The position numbers and the translations under genes were made by a program. DNA of 64,000 nt, from assembly GCF_011397635.1 (NCBI RefSeq), contig NC_064754.1, positions 36,399,543 through 36,463,542 of the forward strand. The letters run 5' to 3'. The notes under the pieces are model-generated. The model saw only the letters and a program-made list of their open reading frames with translations. It did no database searches and was not told the DNA's origin. Positions 24,833 through 37,373 of the stretch are shown here, in pieces. Within the stretch, counting starts at the first letter, position 1; each line of letters opens with the position of its first letter. This stretch comes from Epinephelus fuscoguttatus. Lineage: Eukaryota; Chordata; Actinopteri; Perciformes; Serranidae.

Positions 24833-25420
24833 CAACACATTTTTACTCCGACCTCGTCATATATTGACATTTTGGTCATGGACTTTCCACGTCCACATAC
24901 TACGTGCAAGGTACCCTGGGTCGTTGGTTGTTGACGTTCTGGGACAACGTGTCAAGTTCTGCTTGTTACGCACATTGTCTTTTTTCAAAATACACTTCTG
25001 TTTTCACAGGAAATTTAACATTTACATAGTCTCTTTCAAAATAAATGCACTACGTTGGTACAACACCGCAAATTTATGTCTTTTTTCCTTCAACAACAAA
25101 CACGTGGTTGGGTTTAGGAAAAAAGAACAGGGTTTGGCTTTAGAATCTTACAGCACACGAACACCGCTCTCTTGGGTGAAGGTTGGTGTTTGTTAGACCC
25201 GTCCATCACCCCTCATGACCACCCCATCCAGACCTTAACCAACTTAACTTTCGTCCCTGTCCTGCCGCGTTTCCCCTGACATCGCTGCCAGGCATAACGC
25301 CATAACGGCAACCTACCACATATCATGCCGATGTTACAGGACGCCTTTTTTCGTTGGTTTCTGATGCCACAAGTCACTGCCCAAGCGCCGGATTTTGATG
25401 ACTTCGCAGTGAGGCCGGGC
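24833..25420 (+). mobile_element. 588-bp non-autonomous element, copy 1
   Basis: Starts CAACACATTTTTACTCCGACC and ends GTGAGGCCGGGC, matching the element at 50381-50968 over its length and having the same size. The flanks are CTTCCTTAC (24824-24832) and TCTCCTTAC (25421-25429), a degraded 9-bp duplication (7 of 9). It includes the GGTTTAGGAAAAAAGAACAG and GGTTTGGCTTTAGAATCT blocks. The ORF at 24801-25196 is incidental. Confidence 0.72.
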
Positions 25421-25429
25421 TCTCCTTAC

Positions 25430-26253
25430 GCCATTGGTACCACTGTACACTTCTTTTCAGACAGGAAATCCATACAAGGTAGCATTAACATCAATTCATC
25501 ATTTTGTAACAGAATTGTTATTGTGGAAATATAATACTTTGCCAAAGAAGTGTCAGTAATTTTGTGGGGTAGAAACAATCATTTTTGGGAAAAGAGGCCA
25601 ATTTGTGAGTGCTTATCAATCAACTGACAATAATGTTGTCTATAATAGCCCAGTTACCTGCAGTTAATTATGTATTCATATAGTGTACTGTATTGAATAT
25701 TAAATTAGTTTTTGATTTAGGTTTTTTTCAGGGGGCACATTTAGTCCCCCCCCAGTGCTGACTTCATGGCTACAGCCTTGGACTGGCAAATATTTAAAAC
25801 AGCCTCTTCAATGAACATCTGTTTTGGAGGTTGGAATAAAAATCCCATAAATCCTGTGCTGGACAGCAGCATGCTTTACCTCCACTTAGTAGTTCCCCCT
25901 GCAGCGCTCATCTGTTTATTAAACATTCAGGTCATAGCTGCTGATGTGTATATTACATATTTATTTGGTTTAGTTGCAGTCTGTCGGAAACACCCCCTGC
26001 AGTTAATATGATTATATTTTAGGCATGTAGCCAAAGATACGTGACCTGTGATGAATGCCTGAACAAAAATAACTCCTTCATCATGGGTGAAGGGGGCAAA
26101 ACCAGGAGCCTTTGTCTCTTCAGGAGTCATATACAAATAAGCCATACCAAGGTGAGAAACTCAGGAGAAAATTAAATGACGAGGACACAAAGGTGAGAAG
26201 AAAGATGTTTCTAAGGATAAGAGTCTTCTGGTTATAATCCTGGCATGCAGCTG

Positions 26254-26288
<35 letters not shown>

Positions 26289-29200
26289 CCACTGCTACTT
26301 TCGCATTTTTCTGAGCAAACACACATTTGCCTGACATAATGAGAGGGAGATAAGCATGGGGAGCAGACCCGGGACCTGGCAAGCTGCTACATCGTAATCA
26401 TTTGATTATTTGGTTAGAGATGCCGGGGGAGTGTTTTGAGGACACATTTGGAGGGAGCGAGGAGGGAAAGCAGAGAGACGGAGAGAGAGAAAGCATGGAG
26501 GAAGGATTGACTGGGGCATGAGTCAGAGTTGCTTCTTTTTTCGACAGAGAGGAAATCAGCTTTGTTTCCTGTATTGGTGACTTTAGGAGAGAGTTAATGG
26601 AACATGGCAAGGCTTCAAGTAAAGGCACTAGTTCTGCCCACGCTCTCATTACCGGTTAGTGTGATTTTGAGTGTTGCTGCTATTTAGAAACCCTGAAGAT
26701 AGAGGCTGGACACGAATGAGAAACAGTTTGTCGATTTAATGACAGAGGGTGTTGAGACAAAGTAAGGAAGGTGTATTAAATCTGATTGACTGTCACAACA
26801 ATCATCAGACTCTGTGATTACACAGTACAAATCATCACCATGGTTATGCACATGAAAGAATAGAAAGCGGGCAGGCTCCAGCTGCCTGCACACCAGCAGC
26901 TGGTGTTCTCGGTGCTCAGATGTCAGTGGATTGTTAATTAGCCAGGACATGCAGTCCTGGTCCTGCGAGGATCAAAGAACTTTTACAGTTAATGCTTCAG
27001 AGCAGATCGACCTCCCGAGATCAACACCAAGAGTTTTTTTCCTCGTAGCAACAATCTGTCAAACTGCCAAATTGCCTCCTCCCAAAAAAGCATGTTTCTG
27101 CTTTTGGACACAATTTTTGTGATATTTGGCAGCATTATTATTTTGTTTGGGAAATTATAAACTTTTAATGGAGGATATACTTTCAGTTGCAGTACTACTA
27201 CTTCTAATATTACAATGTACTAAAGTTCTACGTGTGGTTTGTGCAAGTGGCTTTACGGCCTGTACCCAAGCAGAAGCCATTGCTTGACTGCTGTGTGTAG
27301 GTACAATCAATATCAAACACTGCACTGTTTCTCAATTTCATTACTTTCAAATGTATTTTTAAAAAAAAACAGCTGACCACCAATGTCTTTTGACGTTGAT
27401 ATCTCAGGACAGAGTCTAACGCCAATGTCAATTGATGTAGAATACTGATGACAAATGACATAGATATTTTCTGGTCATATCTCACTGTTCCCCAGTTACT
27501 GTCTTTGCATTACTCTTCTGCTCTTTCGGTATTAGTCTCTCTTAATTTGCTCTTAAGGATCCAAAGTTGCTGAGATGAGACTGGGTGGCAGGTTATGCTA
27601 GAGTTAAATGAAGCCTTTAAGATAAAATGCTGGCTACATTTTAACATCCATGCTGGCTCTGGTAGTGCTCCTTTGGTGGTCTGCTTGGATTAGAACCAGC
27701 TTTTCACGGCTCTTTGCATTGCCCAAAGTATAGATTAATGCAATGGATTGTTTTTGCCTATGGGGCTGTTGCTCTGTTAAGATCCCCTTGCTCTTGAATT
27801 TTGTGCTGTACTGTGCATCTCTGGTCCTCTGTCTCTTCCTTTGTTCACTCTTAAACCGGTCTTCAGATGCTGGAGTTGCTGAGTTTCAGGCTGGAGTTTG
27901 GTTGGCTGGCTGGATGAAACTTCTTCAGAACAGGTCAGTATGGTACATGCATATAATCAAATGTGAGAAAAGTTGTATTAATAATTTGTAGTGTTGAATT
28001 TTGGAAAGCTAGTCTGCTGGTATTCCCAGTGGAAACATCGTTTTTATGGTGGGGGGTGTGATGACCCCACCGCTCCACTCATTATAAACTCGTCTCGTCT
28101 CTCATCCTTGTTGCAGCCTAAGAGCTGGTTAACAGTTGTGTTGATAAGTAACCAAAGTCCAGCATCTTCCAAATGTCTCATGCCAAAGTCATCTTGACCT
28201 AAGGTATGGGGAACAAAACCCAGCGTCATAATGTGAACGCCTACATTTAAAATACAGCAGCTCAATTTTCATTCCAACCAAAATTTAATGGTGACATCAT
28301 TCTGACGTCTGGTGTGAGCAGTGAAACTAAAATGTAATATCAGTCTTATGTAGGTAGGTAGGTAGGTATATCACTGTTGATCACTACAGTTTTTTGTCAT
28401 AAAACCATAAAAAATATGGTATAGTAGATCATAAAAAGAGTCATAGTGTGTGCACTTGGCCTTCAATCATGAGCTGGCTCCCTGAAATGGAACTCAGTCA
28501 TCAAACTTTTAGAACACCTGATCTAACTTGCTCAGTTTAGCTGTTAAGTTTCCAAAGAATTTCTCCTTTGGGAAATTCCCTTCAGACCTCCCATAAAACG
28601 GGTCACACAGCCCTAAATCAACTGTGTACTTTTGAGATGATGTAGTTTGTGGTTTTGTTGAAATGTATTAGGTTACACAGAGACCCTCACTGAGATATAT
28701 GGAGTGGACATTAAAATAGAAACACACCATAACAGCACCTCAAACTGCAGCCTCCAAAGTGACCATAGAGTTGAATCAATAGCGTCATATCAGACACAGA
28801 GATGCAGATTAAAAAGATTATACTCTGTAACACAGAAATTTACATAATATCCACATTAAAATTTCAATGGATTTCAAAAAGATTAGTCATGTGCAGTATA
28901 AAAGGAAAAGTATTGTTTAGTCCCAAAATATGCACCCAACAGAGCCACCACATTTGTTTCTAAGAAGCAGAAAAACACAAGAACAGGGAGCACACTCCCA
29001 GATAAAAGTAAAAAATAAGAAAAGAAAGAAGTACATTAAGCAAAAAGTATGTATGTTTGTATGATTGGTTAATATTTAGGCAATGGGCTGCTTTTTTTTA
29101 AAATAATTCAGTGAGGTCTGAGAGCCCTCAGGCCATCACACAATCCAACTGCAATTTTGAATTATTATATATTTTAGATGAGGCTTCAAGTTTGTCCATC

Positions 29201-30484
29201 TTCAATGATTATTTTCACATTTCAATATTCATCAGGCTGCTGAGTTTTGTGGTAGCATTTCCCCTTTGTTCTTTGCACATCAACTAATGGACGTGCTGAA
29301 TGTCAGTGAGCATTAACAAACGCAGATCAAAGAAAGGAAGTCATGACATAGCTTATTATCTGCAAAAAGCTATAGGCAAAAAGACAGGCGTAGAAGTATC
29401 ATCTCATCTGCCTCATGATGGGGAGATAAATTTGATAAATAACATACAGTATGTGGTTATTGTGATCATGTGCGCATGTTTAGTTTCTGCTTCCTGTGTC
29501 ATATTTTGTGCTTGCGGTATCCATAGCAACGAGTAGGGTGAGGAGGTCTTTGACATTTGACTGTTTAATTCAGTCTTACTCTTCTGTTTCCTTGCAGAGT
29601 CATGCAGACATACTGAGCACTTCATTCACTGTGAGATTACATAAAACTACAGTCTGAGGGCTGAGTTTTCAAATTTGGATTCAGCAAGTGTCTTCCTGAA
29701 GGACAATTGAGCAGGCGGAGCAGATGTCTTCTCACAGGCAGCTTCCTCCCATTACATCCAGTTAGGAAAGAAACCATTAACCATTAAATCACTGATAAAA
29801 GGCAACTGATAACTGCTGACTATCAAATTCAGTTATGAAAACTTTAAATGTTAAACTTTAAATTCTGTAGAATTTTTGTACATGTGCAGCCATGATGTCA
29901 CATTAGCTACTTTATTAATAACAGAAATTTGCTTTCTCATTGCAAGCTGAGAATACATCTACAAACTTTTGAAAGGCGTGAGATTCAATACATACATGAT
30001 TTCTGAGTTATAAGAGAAAGAAAGGAAAAGTCAAATAAAAACATTTGAGAAAAATCAAGTAAAGTCTAGGTTAAAGTATATTTTTAAAGCAAAAGATTTG
30101 GGGGAAAAGGCTTATTTGCTGTCATGCTGGAAGTCTGATTAATCTGAAGTTAGTACATAGAGGTGATTATCTTAGTGTGGCATTATGACAAGAAGCAGGA
30201 GGAAACAGTTAGCCTGGTTCTTCCCAAGGTTGAATATGAAGGCTACCAGCACCACTAAAGCTCACTAATCAATACGTTAAATGTTTGATATTTCACACAA
30301 AGTGAAATGTAAAAATGACAAGTTGTGGTTTTACAAAGATTCCCATGTTTGAAATATTTTTTGGGAAACAGCAGGGCCATGCATGCATTACAAGTGCTGG
30401 ATACTGGATTTGATCACTTGAATGAAAATTTCAGCAAGGCCCTTAGACTTTACATTAGTTTGGTACTGAAAAACTGCAGTTCCT
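25430..30484. other. Intergenic, no gene seen
   Basis: About 5 kb without a convincing exon on either strand. It contains a (CA)n tract at 26256-26284, a (TAGG)n tract at 28351-28368 and purine-rich stretches (26440-26500). Short ORFs have no recognisable content. Distal regulatory elements cannot be excluded from sequence alone. Confidence 0.45.
26256..26284. repeat. (CA)n microsatellite
   Basis: Uninterrupted AC dinucleotide tract of about 29 nt. Confidence 0.95.
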
Positions 30485-30985
30485 TGAATGACCACTTGAG
30501 GCTAGCTCTGGAAGTGAGTCAGCCTCCATAGACACACTTTAAAATGCCCAACTTTACAGCCGAAATGAACGTGTTTACAGTTTGGTAAAGAAAATAGTTT
30601 TGGTCAGCATAGATAATTTCAAAATTCAGGACAACTGTACAGCAGTCAATTTTTTATGTATTACTCAAATATTTATATTTCACAAAATCTTAAAGTTACG
30701 CATAATTAAGGGGAGGCCACTTTGAGTGACAGGCTAAGCTTCTCAGGCAGATCCATCCCTCACTCCTCCACAGCTCCACCCTCTCCCCCAAATATGATCA
30801 CTTCGGCTCCAAAACTCCACAAAGGCAATGGCCGAAAGTCTGAAACTGAGGCTTCAAAACAGGAGTCCACAAACCAATGGGTAATATCCCACTAGCTATG
30901 TCCATTATTTTACACAGTCTATGCTTAGCAGCAAGACTGATCGGTGCCACCATATCCAGCTGCCTTATCATGGTTGTGTCTAGAT
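30485..30985. repeat. Interspersed repeat, uninterrupted copy
   Basis: Homologous, in the same orientation, to 50340-50380 plus 50978-51395. Shared blocks include GAGGCTAGCTCTGGAAG, CAACTTTACAGC, CTCCTCCACAGCTCCACCCT, AACAGGAGTCCACAAACCA and TCCATTATTTT. This copy lacks the 588-bp insertion found in the other. No coding capacity. Confidence 0.72.
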
Positions 30986-31877
30986 GGTAAAACCAGATTT
31001 GCATGTATTTATATTTACATGTTTCAAGTGATCACTTTAACTAAACCATGCCCCTAACCCTAACCTTGACCTTTCTGTGCCTAAACCCAACCAGACCTTA
31101 ACTACAGCATTGTAACACCATAAAAATATCTGGAAATGGCTCGCAAGAGTTTCTCAAATCTAGGGCTACCATTAAGCCACAACCTCTTAATACATCCATG
31201 AGCAGACTATGTCGACCTCCCACAGTCTTATAATCACCATGAGGTTACCAGGCAACCAGTTGCAAGTTGACGTGTTAATTAGTGAGCTTTAGAGGTGTCA
31301 GTATATGCATATCTTTGAACCAGCCAGGCCAGGCTGTTGTCCCTGCTTCTAGTCTCTCTGGCATCATAATCAACTGACAGCTCAGACTGATATTGATCTT
31401 CTCATGTAACTCTAAACAGGAAAAGAAATACTTCCTTAACTGTCAGACTGTCCCTTTAAGAGATGACAATTCTGGATTTTAAGTAGCTACACAAAGACTA
31501 GCCTTTGCATTTTAAATTAACTGTAGTGTTTTAGGAGTGAAACAAAAGAGCACAGCAGTGGTTCCCAAATGGTCCAGCCCCAGGGGCCAGATTTCTCCTT
31601 CGCCGTTAGTTCGAGATCCCCACAGTTTAATACATTCAGCGTCATACTTGTGTTTGGCCATGTCATCGAGCTGGTTTGCTGTTTCTATCAAGTAGCTGTC
31701 TGCTGTTCACTTACTCTATAGCAGGAAGCAGCTCTTCAGAATAAAACTTCTGTGCCGGAAATTTAACATTTAAACTTAACATGTTTGTGAGTCATTGCAG
31801 TCCAATCAGAACGGACCTGCAATCCACTTTTGGGCCGCGACCAGTTGGGAGCTACTGGGCTACAGCTGTGCTAGCAG

Positions 31878-32524
31878 CTCTAAGGGCCAAGACATACCAA
31901 ACTGACTTCAAAGAACTAGTGGCAACAAAAGCTGACTCTTGCATTGCCTCACGTTGTCTGTGTCTCGGCCAAAAAGTTGCAGATGAACACATCGCAAAGA
32001 CTACAGGCACATAATGTTCTGTGCCTGTGTGAGAAGGAAATAAGTCGCCATTTCAGCAGACGGCGGTAGTCTGTATTTTTCATTCAAAAAGGGAAACTGG
32101 AAGACTGTCTTAATGCTAGTTGGCCAGTTAGCACATTTATAACACAATCAGTGTTGAAAGAACAGAGGAAGGGCCTAGTGAACAACACAAACCCTCACAA
32201 AATGTTTCTGCAAAAGAGCTAAAGAAAAATAAACTTACCTTATGTAACAAGTTGTTTTGGTCTCCCTCCCTCTTGACTTTAGCTGTTTGTTTACTTTCCT
32301 CACTTCTGTTTCTCGTCTCCTCTACTGAGCTTAACTGCCAATCAAAGTGATTTCATTCAACGACGGGCTCAGCCAACACTGATTTAACATTTTTTTAAAA
32401 AAAGCAGACGGGGGATGAGGAGGGCCAACAGTGTAGGACACACCATAGAGACTAGGGCTAGACGCTCACCAACGGCCTAACATTGACCGAAGGCTGACTG
32501 TCTGCTTGGTGTGTCAGGGTCTTA
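31878..32524. mobile_element. Putative DNA transposon remnant, about 645 bp
   Basis: The left end TAAGGGCCAAGACATACCAA and the right end TTGGTGTGTCAGGGTCTTAA are imperfect inverted repeats (TAAG..CC..GACAYACCAA). No transposase is detectable. A decayed non-autonomous element, possibly of the TTAA-duplicating class on its right side. Confidence 0.55.
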
Positions 32525-32539
32525 AGGCTGTAGTTAGCC

Positions 32540-33560
32540 TCAACAGTGCTTTAAGTTGATTGCTAATATCAGCATGCTAGCAGGCTAACAATGGCAGTGC
32601 TAACATGCAGAAGTGGTATGATGTTTCCCATGTTAACTATCTTATTTAAAAATGGTAGCATGCCAAAATTTGCTAATCAGCACCAAACACAAATCACAGA
32701 TGAGTAAACGATGCTCTACAACAAAAAATGGTAATGGTTCACACCACCAGTTCCAAGTGGGTGTGGTTGTCTGTCCTGTAAACAATGTGTGGATGGATGA
32801 AAGCAAATTCAAAACAATATGACACTATACACAGTATACATTTAATGTTAGCACCTGTTTTTATCTGCTAGCTGAATATGTGATATCAACCAAGTACAAG
32901 ATTATATCAATTGATGCCAGAGCGCACACAGAGTTCTCAAACAAAGTTCATTTTCTATTGATTTGTCTGTCTGAAAAAATGCCATTTTAGTGTCAGAATG
33001 TTCAAAGGAGATGTGGCTTGTAAAAAATGGGTCCAGCATTCACATCAGTGACCATGGACAAAAGAATCAGTCAGACTTTGTGTTCACGCTCACTTCTCCC
33101 ATTGGAGTGAATAGACGCAGGACCGCCACTGGCCTTTTAAAGGGGCAGGGCAGTAATTTAACCATGACACAGATACAGGAAATGACCCTTAAGTGCACTG
33201 TCTTGTTTTTACACCATCTCTGGCTGAGACTGATGAGAATGTCATTAGATTTGCAGCTTTCTAGTTGTAAACCACAGTATTAGAAACTGACACAATCATG
33301 TTGCTAAATCAAAAGTTAAGACGTCATAAAAGTTCTCATCCTGAGGGGAACATGAATGTCTTAAGCAAATGTCATTTTAATGTAGCTGTTAAGTCATTTA
33401 ACTCAAAATCTCAAATGTCGACCTGCTGGTGGCATTAGATGGAAAGTCAGGGAACCAAAGTCATTAGGACTGATCTTCGGGGCATCATAAATATCAGAGC
33501 AATCTGTCCAACAGTTGTTGAGATATTTCCCTTAAAGTTTGTAATAATGAAACTGAATAT
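32540..33560. repeat. Degenerate interspersed repeat
   Basis: Contains GCATGCTAGCAGGCTAACA, CAGCACCAAACACAAA and, after a break at about 32760-33300, GGGAACCAAAGTCATTAGGA and GTTGTTGAGATATTTC. I associate these motifs with an old repeat common in fish introns. Boundaries are approximate and no ORF is present. Confidence 0.35.
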
Positions 33561-34641
33561 TGAGATAATGTGTCATTTATTTCATTTGCAGCTTTAACTG
33601 GAACATTTAAGAACCCTGTACCCCGAACATTATAAAAACAGGTCCTTATAGTCTTCTGGCAATTTCAGCACATGCAGCCTTGCATCACAGTTCAACAGAG
33701 TTTATTACATGACATGAAGAAATGAAACAAGAAGTGAGAGTATGCCATCAAATCACAGTAACCATAGTAACAAAGCAGTGACAGCTACTGTACCTCTCGT
33801 TATCATCCTCCTGTTCCTTGGCACACTAACGAGCACAGGTACACATATTTTCTTTCTCATTTATTTACTCATCACACACACATGTATACAAACACATTGT
33901 ACTGTGTCCTCTTACACACACTGAGCTGTGCAGACGGTGTACAGGATTATGGTGTTTGAATGACAGCTGTGCCCTTTTCACGTAGCGTTCACCGAGAGCT
34001 GCCCTTGTGGGAACTCGCAGTGTTTTCGCAAAGGATGACTCACACTGAAGATTAGACCCCCCCTAACTTTGTGCCCTCCCACTCTCTCTCTTTCTTTCTC
34101 TTTTTCTTTAACTCCCCTGCTTTCAGCCAATTCAGCTTCTCTCCTTATATCATTTTCTCTCTCTGACTGCCTCTCCTGCGACACTGCATCTCTCCTAAGA
34201 GACCATGTGTCTGTTTCATGTCTCTAAGAATTTTCCTCAAAAAAATTCTTAAATCCTTGGTTGACTTGTGCAGAGCACAGTCAGGGGATGTAACACACCC
34301 TCCAGCCAGTGTGAGCAGCTGGTTTCATGTCTAAATGTGAACAGTGAAGAACAGAAACATATCAAACACTTAAAGTCCCCACACCAAATAATAATTACTG
34401 ATTGGATTAATGTCCTTGTCAAGGCAAAGAGCTATATTTATTCACTATGCTGCTTAACCTTGGGAACAGACCCATAGCGTAGTTAATTTCTGTATACTGA
34501 TTACTTTGCTTCCGGTGATAGCTATTGTATTTCCCAGACATTTGTACTGTAAGTTAGCACAATCACTGTCTTTAGAAAGAGAAAAAACACCCTTATGTTA
34601 CAAATATAGTAGTTCTGTTTTTGGCAAAATGGTTTAAAAAT

Positions 34642-34750
34642 AGCAGGAAAGGATTTCATCCTCTTATGTGAGTTCAAATAAACATTAGAGCACAAATTTC
34701 TTGTGTTTATTTGAACTCACATATATAAGAGGATGAAATCCTTTCCTGCT
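34642..34750. repeat. Near-perfect 43-bp inverted repeat (hairpin)
   Basis: The left arm 34642-34684 and right arm 34704-34750 are reverse complements at 43 of 43 positions apart from a 4-nt ATAT insertion in the right arm; the loop is 19 nt. The stem begins AGCAGGAAAGGATTTCATCC. It lies in otherwise plain intergenic DNA. It could be a tiny foldback element or a recent inverted duplication. The stem is longer than a usual pre-miRNA, so a small-RNA role is only a possibility. Confidence 0.9.
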
Positions 34751-36327
34751 ACTTTTCCTACCATGGCTGCTATTTCAACAGTACTGGCACACATCTCATT
34801 CCCCTGTGGACCTCCATGACAGCACCACACATGGTTGCTGGGTGATATGTGGCCCAAAGCTTCTATGACAGTGTTGAGAGACTGAATATCAAGAGATCCA
34901 GTGATTGAACAAAAGAGACAGCTGTATCAATCCCAAGGACTGGATGGGAATAAACATACAAGAGAATGCTCTGTCAAAAAGTGAAAAGATACAAACTAGA
35001 AAAACTGAGAAATATATAATCTATAATGATTCAATTTAAGAGACACTCAATTTCATCTGCTGTAAAAACTGTGTTTGTCTACTTTCCAGTCAAGCAAAGC
35101 AGCTGTGTGTTCATCTTCAATCTTGTTTCTTCTAGAGAGAGGTTCAATTATGATCCATTTTTTGGAATGCTAAGTAGGCTGTGTTATCCCCAGAGTGAAT
35201 CCAAAACATGAAAATCACCAAAATCACAACAGTAACATTATTCTGTCTCCTGGTTGCCTTTCATTAGGTAGCCTTGATGGCGCTCGAGTATTTGTTTTTG
35301 TCACATCTGTGAGGTCTCATCTCTCCGATCCATCCAACCTTCCTCATTGTCTCATTGTAAAGATATGGGGTATACAAGGTTGCTATGGCGACTATTCCTC
35401 TTGGCAACACAGATGTACTCTGTAGTTTGATTGGCCACCACATCCCCGTGCCCAGTGTAATGGATGCCTGGGCCATTGACTATTCAAGAGCCTTACACAT
35501 TCTATAGGTAAATACTCAGGCCATTTAAACTGATAAATTAGAGGGTGGTAACCAATATATAATACTTATGTTTTGTGGAAATGGACTTAAGAGTTTTGCC
35601 CCTGGCCAGTAGATTAATATGAAACATAAAGTACCTACTCAAGACACTGTCAAGTGAGGCTTAGTGGCTGTCTTCCACTAGAGTGTGTTAGGTCTAGTGG
35701 TCTCCAGTGTCAGCTGCGTGACGATCCATTTCATTTGTCAAAACATGCATATGGATGATAGAAAATAATCACAATGGACTAAGAATGACTCTATATGATA
35801 TTCAGAGCATATCTATGATTCAGAGGTTGTCTGCACGCGACTCTCAACATGGCAGTGGCTGAGCTGGCAGTGACCAGCTAACGGTGCTAACACAACAAAC
35901 AGTGCTAACAACAGCAACAGTGTTGACTGAGCAAACAGTCTTTACTAGGGGGATCTAGAGGGTGGGTGCTACACTTCCACTATGATACCGTCCCGATATC
36001 AGCTGTAACCACCATATGAGTGCAGTGCAGAATGGTGACAAAGAGTTTGCCAGTGAAATAAACAAGAACAGACATGCACTAACATGCACACGCAGCCAGA
36101 CCGGCCAGCACAACAAAGAACAGAAAAGCGTGGATACAACAAATACAAAGGGACCGTGACTTCATTCTGTGCTCAGGACGCCGATATTCCACTCTGTCTT
36201 TACTTTGTGAACAGTGGTTTGCTGCTCTAATGCTCTGAATATTATATAGAGCTCCTTTAAAGAAACACAGAGCACAATGAGACATCCGTTGTTTCTTTTC
36301 AAACATCCACTTTTTTAGGGTCCATGT
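34751..36327. other. Intergenic, no gene seen
   Basis: No recognisable exon, RNA gene or clear repeat boundary; small ORFs only. Confidence 0.45.
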
Positions 36328-36613
36328 CATTGGTTCGACATCCCATTAGTCCGACTGTCCGCGGTGCTGAACGGCTCACGGCGGGCGTATGGTGCGCCGC
36401 GACCGGCTTGAGACGGAGCAGGCTCACAGCTTATGTATTTGTCACTTTCTTTTTCATTTTAACCCACACCATGATCTTTTCCTGACCCTAACCAAGTGGT
36501 TTTTGTGCCTAAACCTAACCAGACCTTAACCACAGGGCATCATGATGATTTCGGAACGGACTTAGGAACAATGAGTTTGATATGTTCGGAACAATGGGCT
36601 GTCGAACCAATGG
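36328..36613. mobile_element. MITE with CATTGGTTCGACA termini
   Basis: The left end CATTGGTTCGACATCCCATT and right end AATGGGCTGTCGAACCAATG are inverted repeats with few mismatches, about 285 bp apart. The interior contains the CCTAACCAAGTGGTTTTTGTGCCTAAACC-type motif that also recurs near 31050 and 38740. No coding sequence. Confidence 0.75.
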
Positions 36614-37373
36614 GCAGTTCCCCTTTTTTAAAAGGTTGTATCCATTTAGATCAGGTGTCAAATCACAGGCAACTTTATCCTAACAGCTCCTGATTAATGT
36701 CAGTTTCATTAGTGTTATCTCCTTAATGCCGATTATGAAGTGCCAGCAGTGTGTCTAGACTGCCCTGCTGACTCCAACAAAACAGCTAGTTTTTTAATGA
36801 GGGGATGACAGTTTTCATAGCTCAGAGAAGTCTTTAAATATAAAACTTGTAGGCGTGTCATGGTAGTTGAATCCAATTAGTGTGTACACAATACATGCCT
36901 GACTTGTGCTATGCTGTTTCTGTCCTTAAAACCCTGTCCTCTCAGCCTGAAAAAGAGAAATAAATACCATATGTTGGGTTGTTCCTTCTAGAAGCTGTTA
37001 ATAAGAAGTAGAAGATGGCTGAGCAGTGATTAACGAGAGTAAAAATAAAAAAACAGGAGTGGGATGAGAGACACATAGAGCAGAGACAGAAACAAAACTA
37101 GACACTAAATCCAACGAAAGAGACAAATATGATCCAACATGAGACAAACTCGAATATTGGCATGGAAAACACACCACATGATCTTTGCGACATCCTTTTG
37201 CTCTTCAGCGTAGAAATTCTTAACTTGCATCGGTACTGCTCCATCCATGCTTCAAAGTCTGTCTTGAACTTAAAAGCTGAAACTGGAAATACTGACTCTT
37301 GCAGAGAGGCCAATTTTGGTTTGTGGCCCTCTGTGTCAGCCCTGCAGTGGGGCCCATCCATTTTGATTGCAGT

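Noticed and set aside
24801-25196. 131-codon + strand ORF
   Set aside because: Lies in the 588-bp repeat; the other copies do not keep the frame and it has no recognisable domain.
31049-31065. CCCTAACCCTAACC resembling an interstitial telomere repeat (also near 54980)
   Set aside because: Only about two units and set within the common 'ccctaacc...gtgcctaaacc' interspersed motif that recurs near 36490 and 38760.
33978-34184. Charged minus ORF (Glu/Arg/Lys-rich)
   Set aside because: Comes from a CT-rich low-complexity stretch; no homology or splice context.
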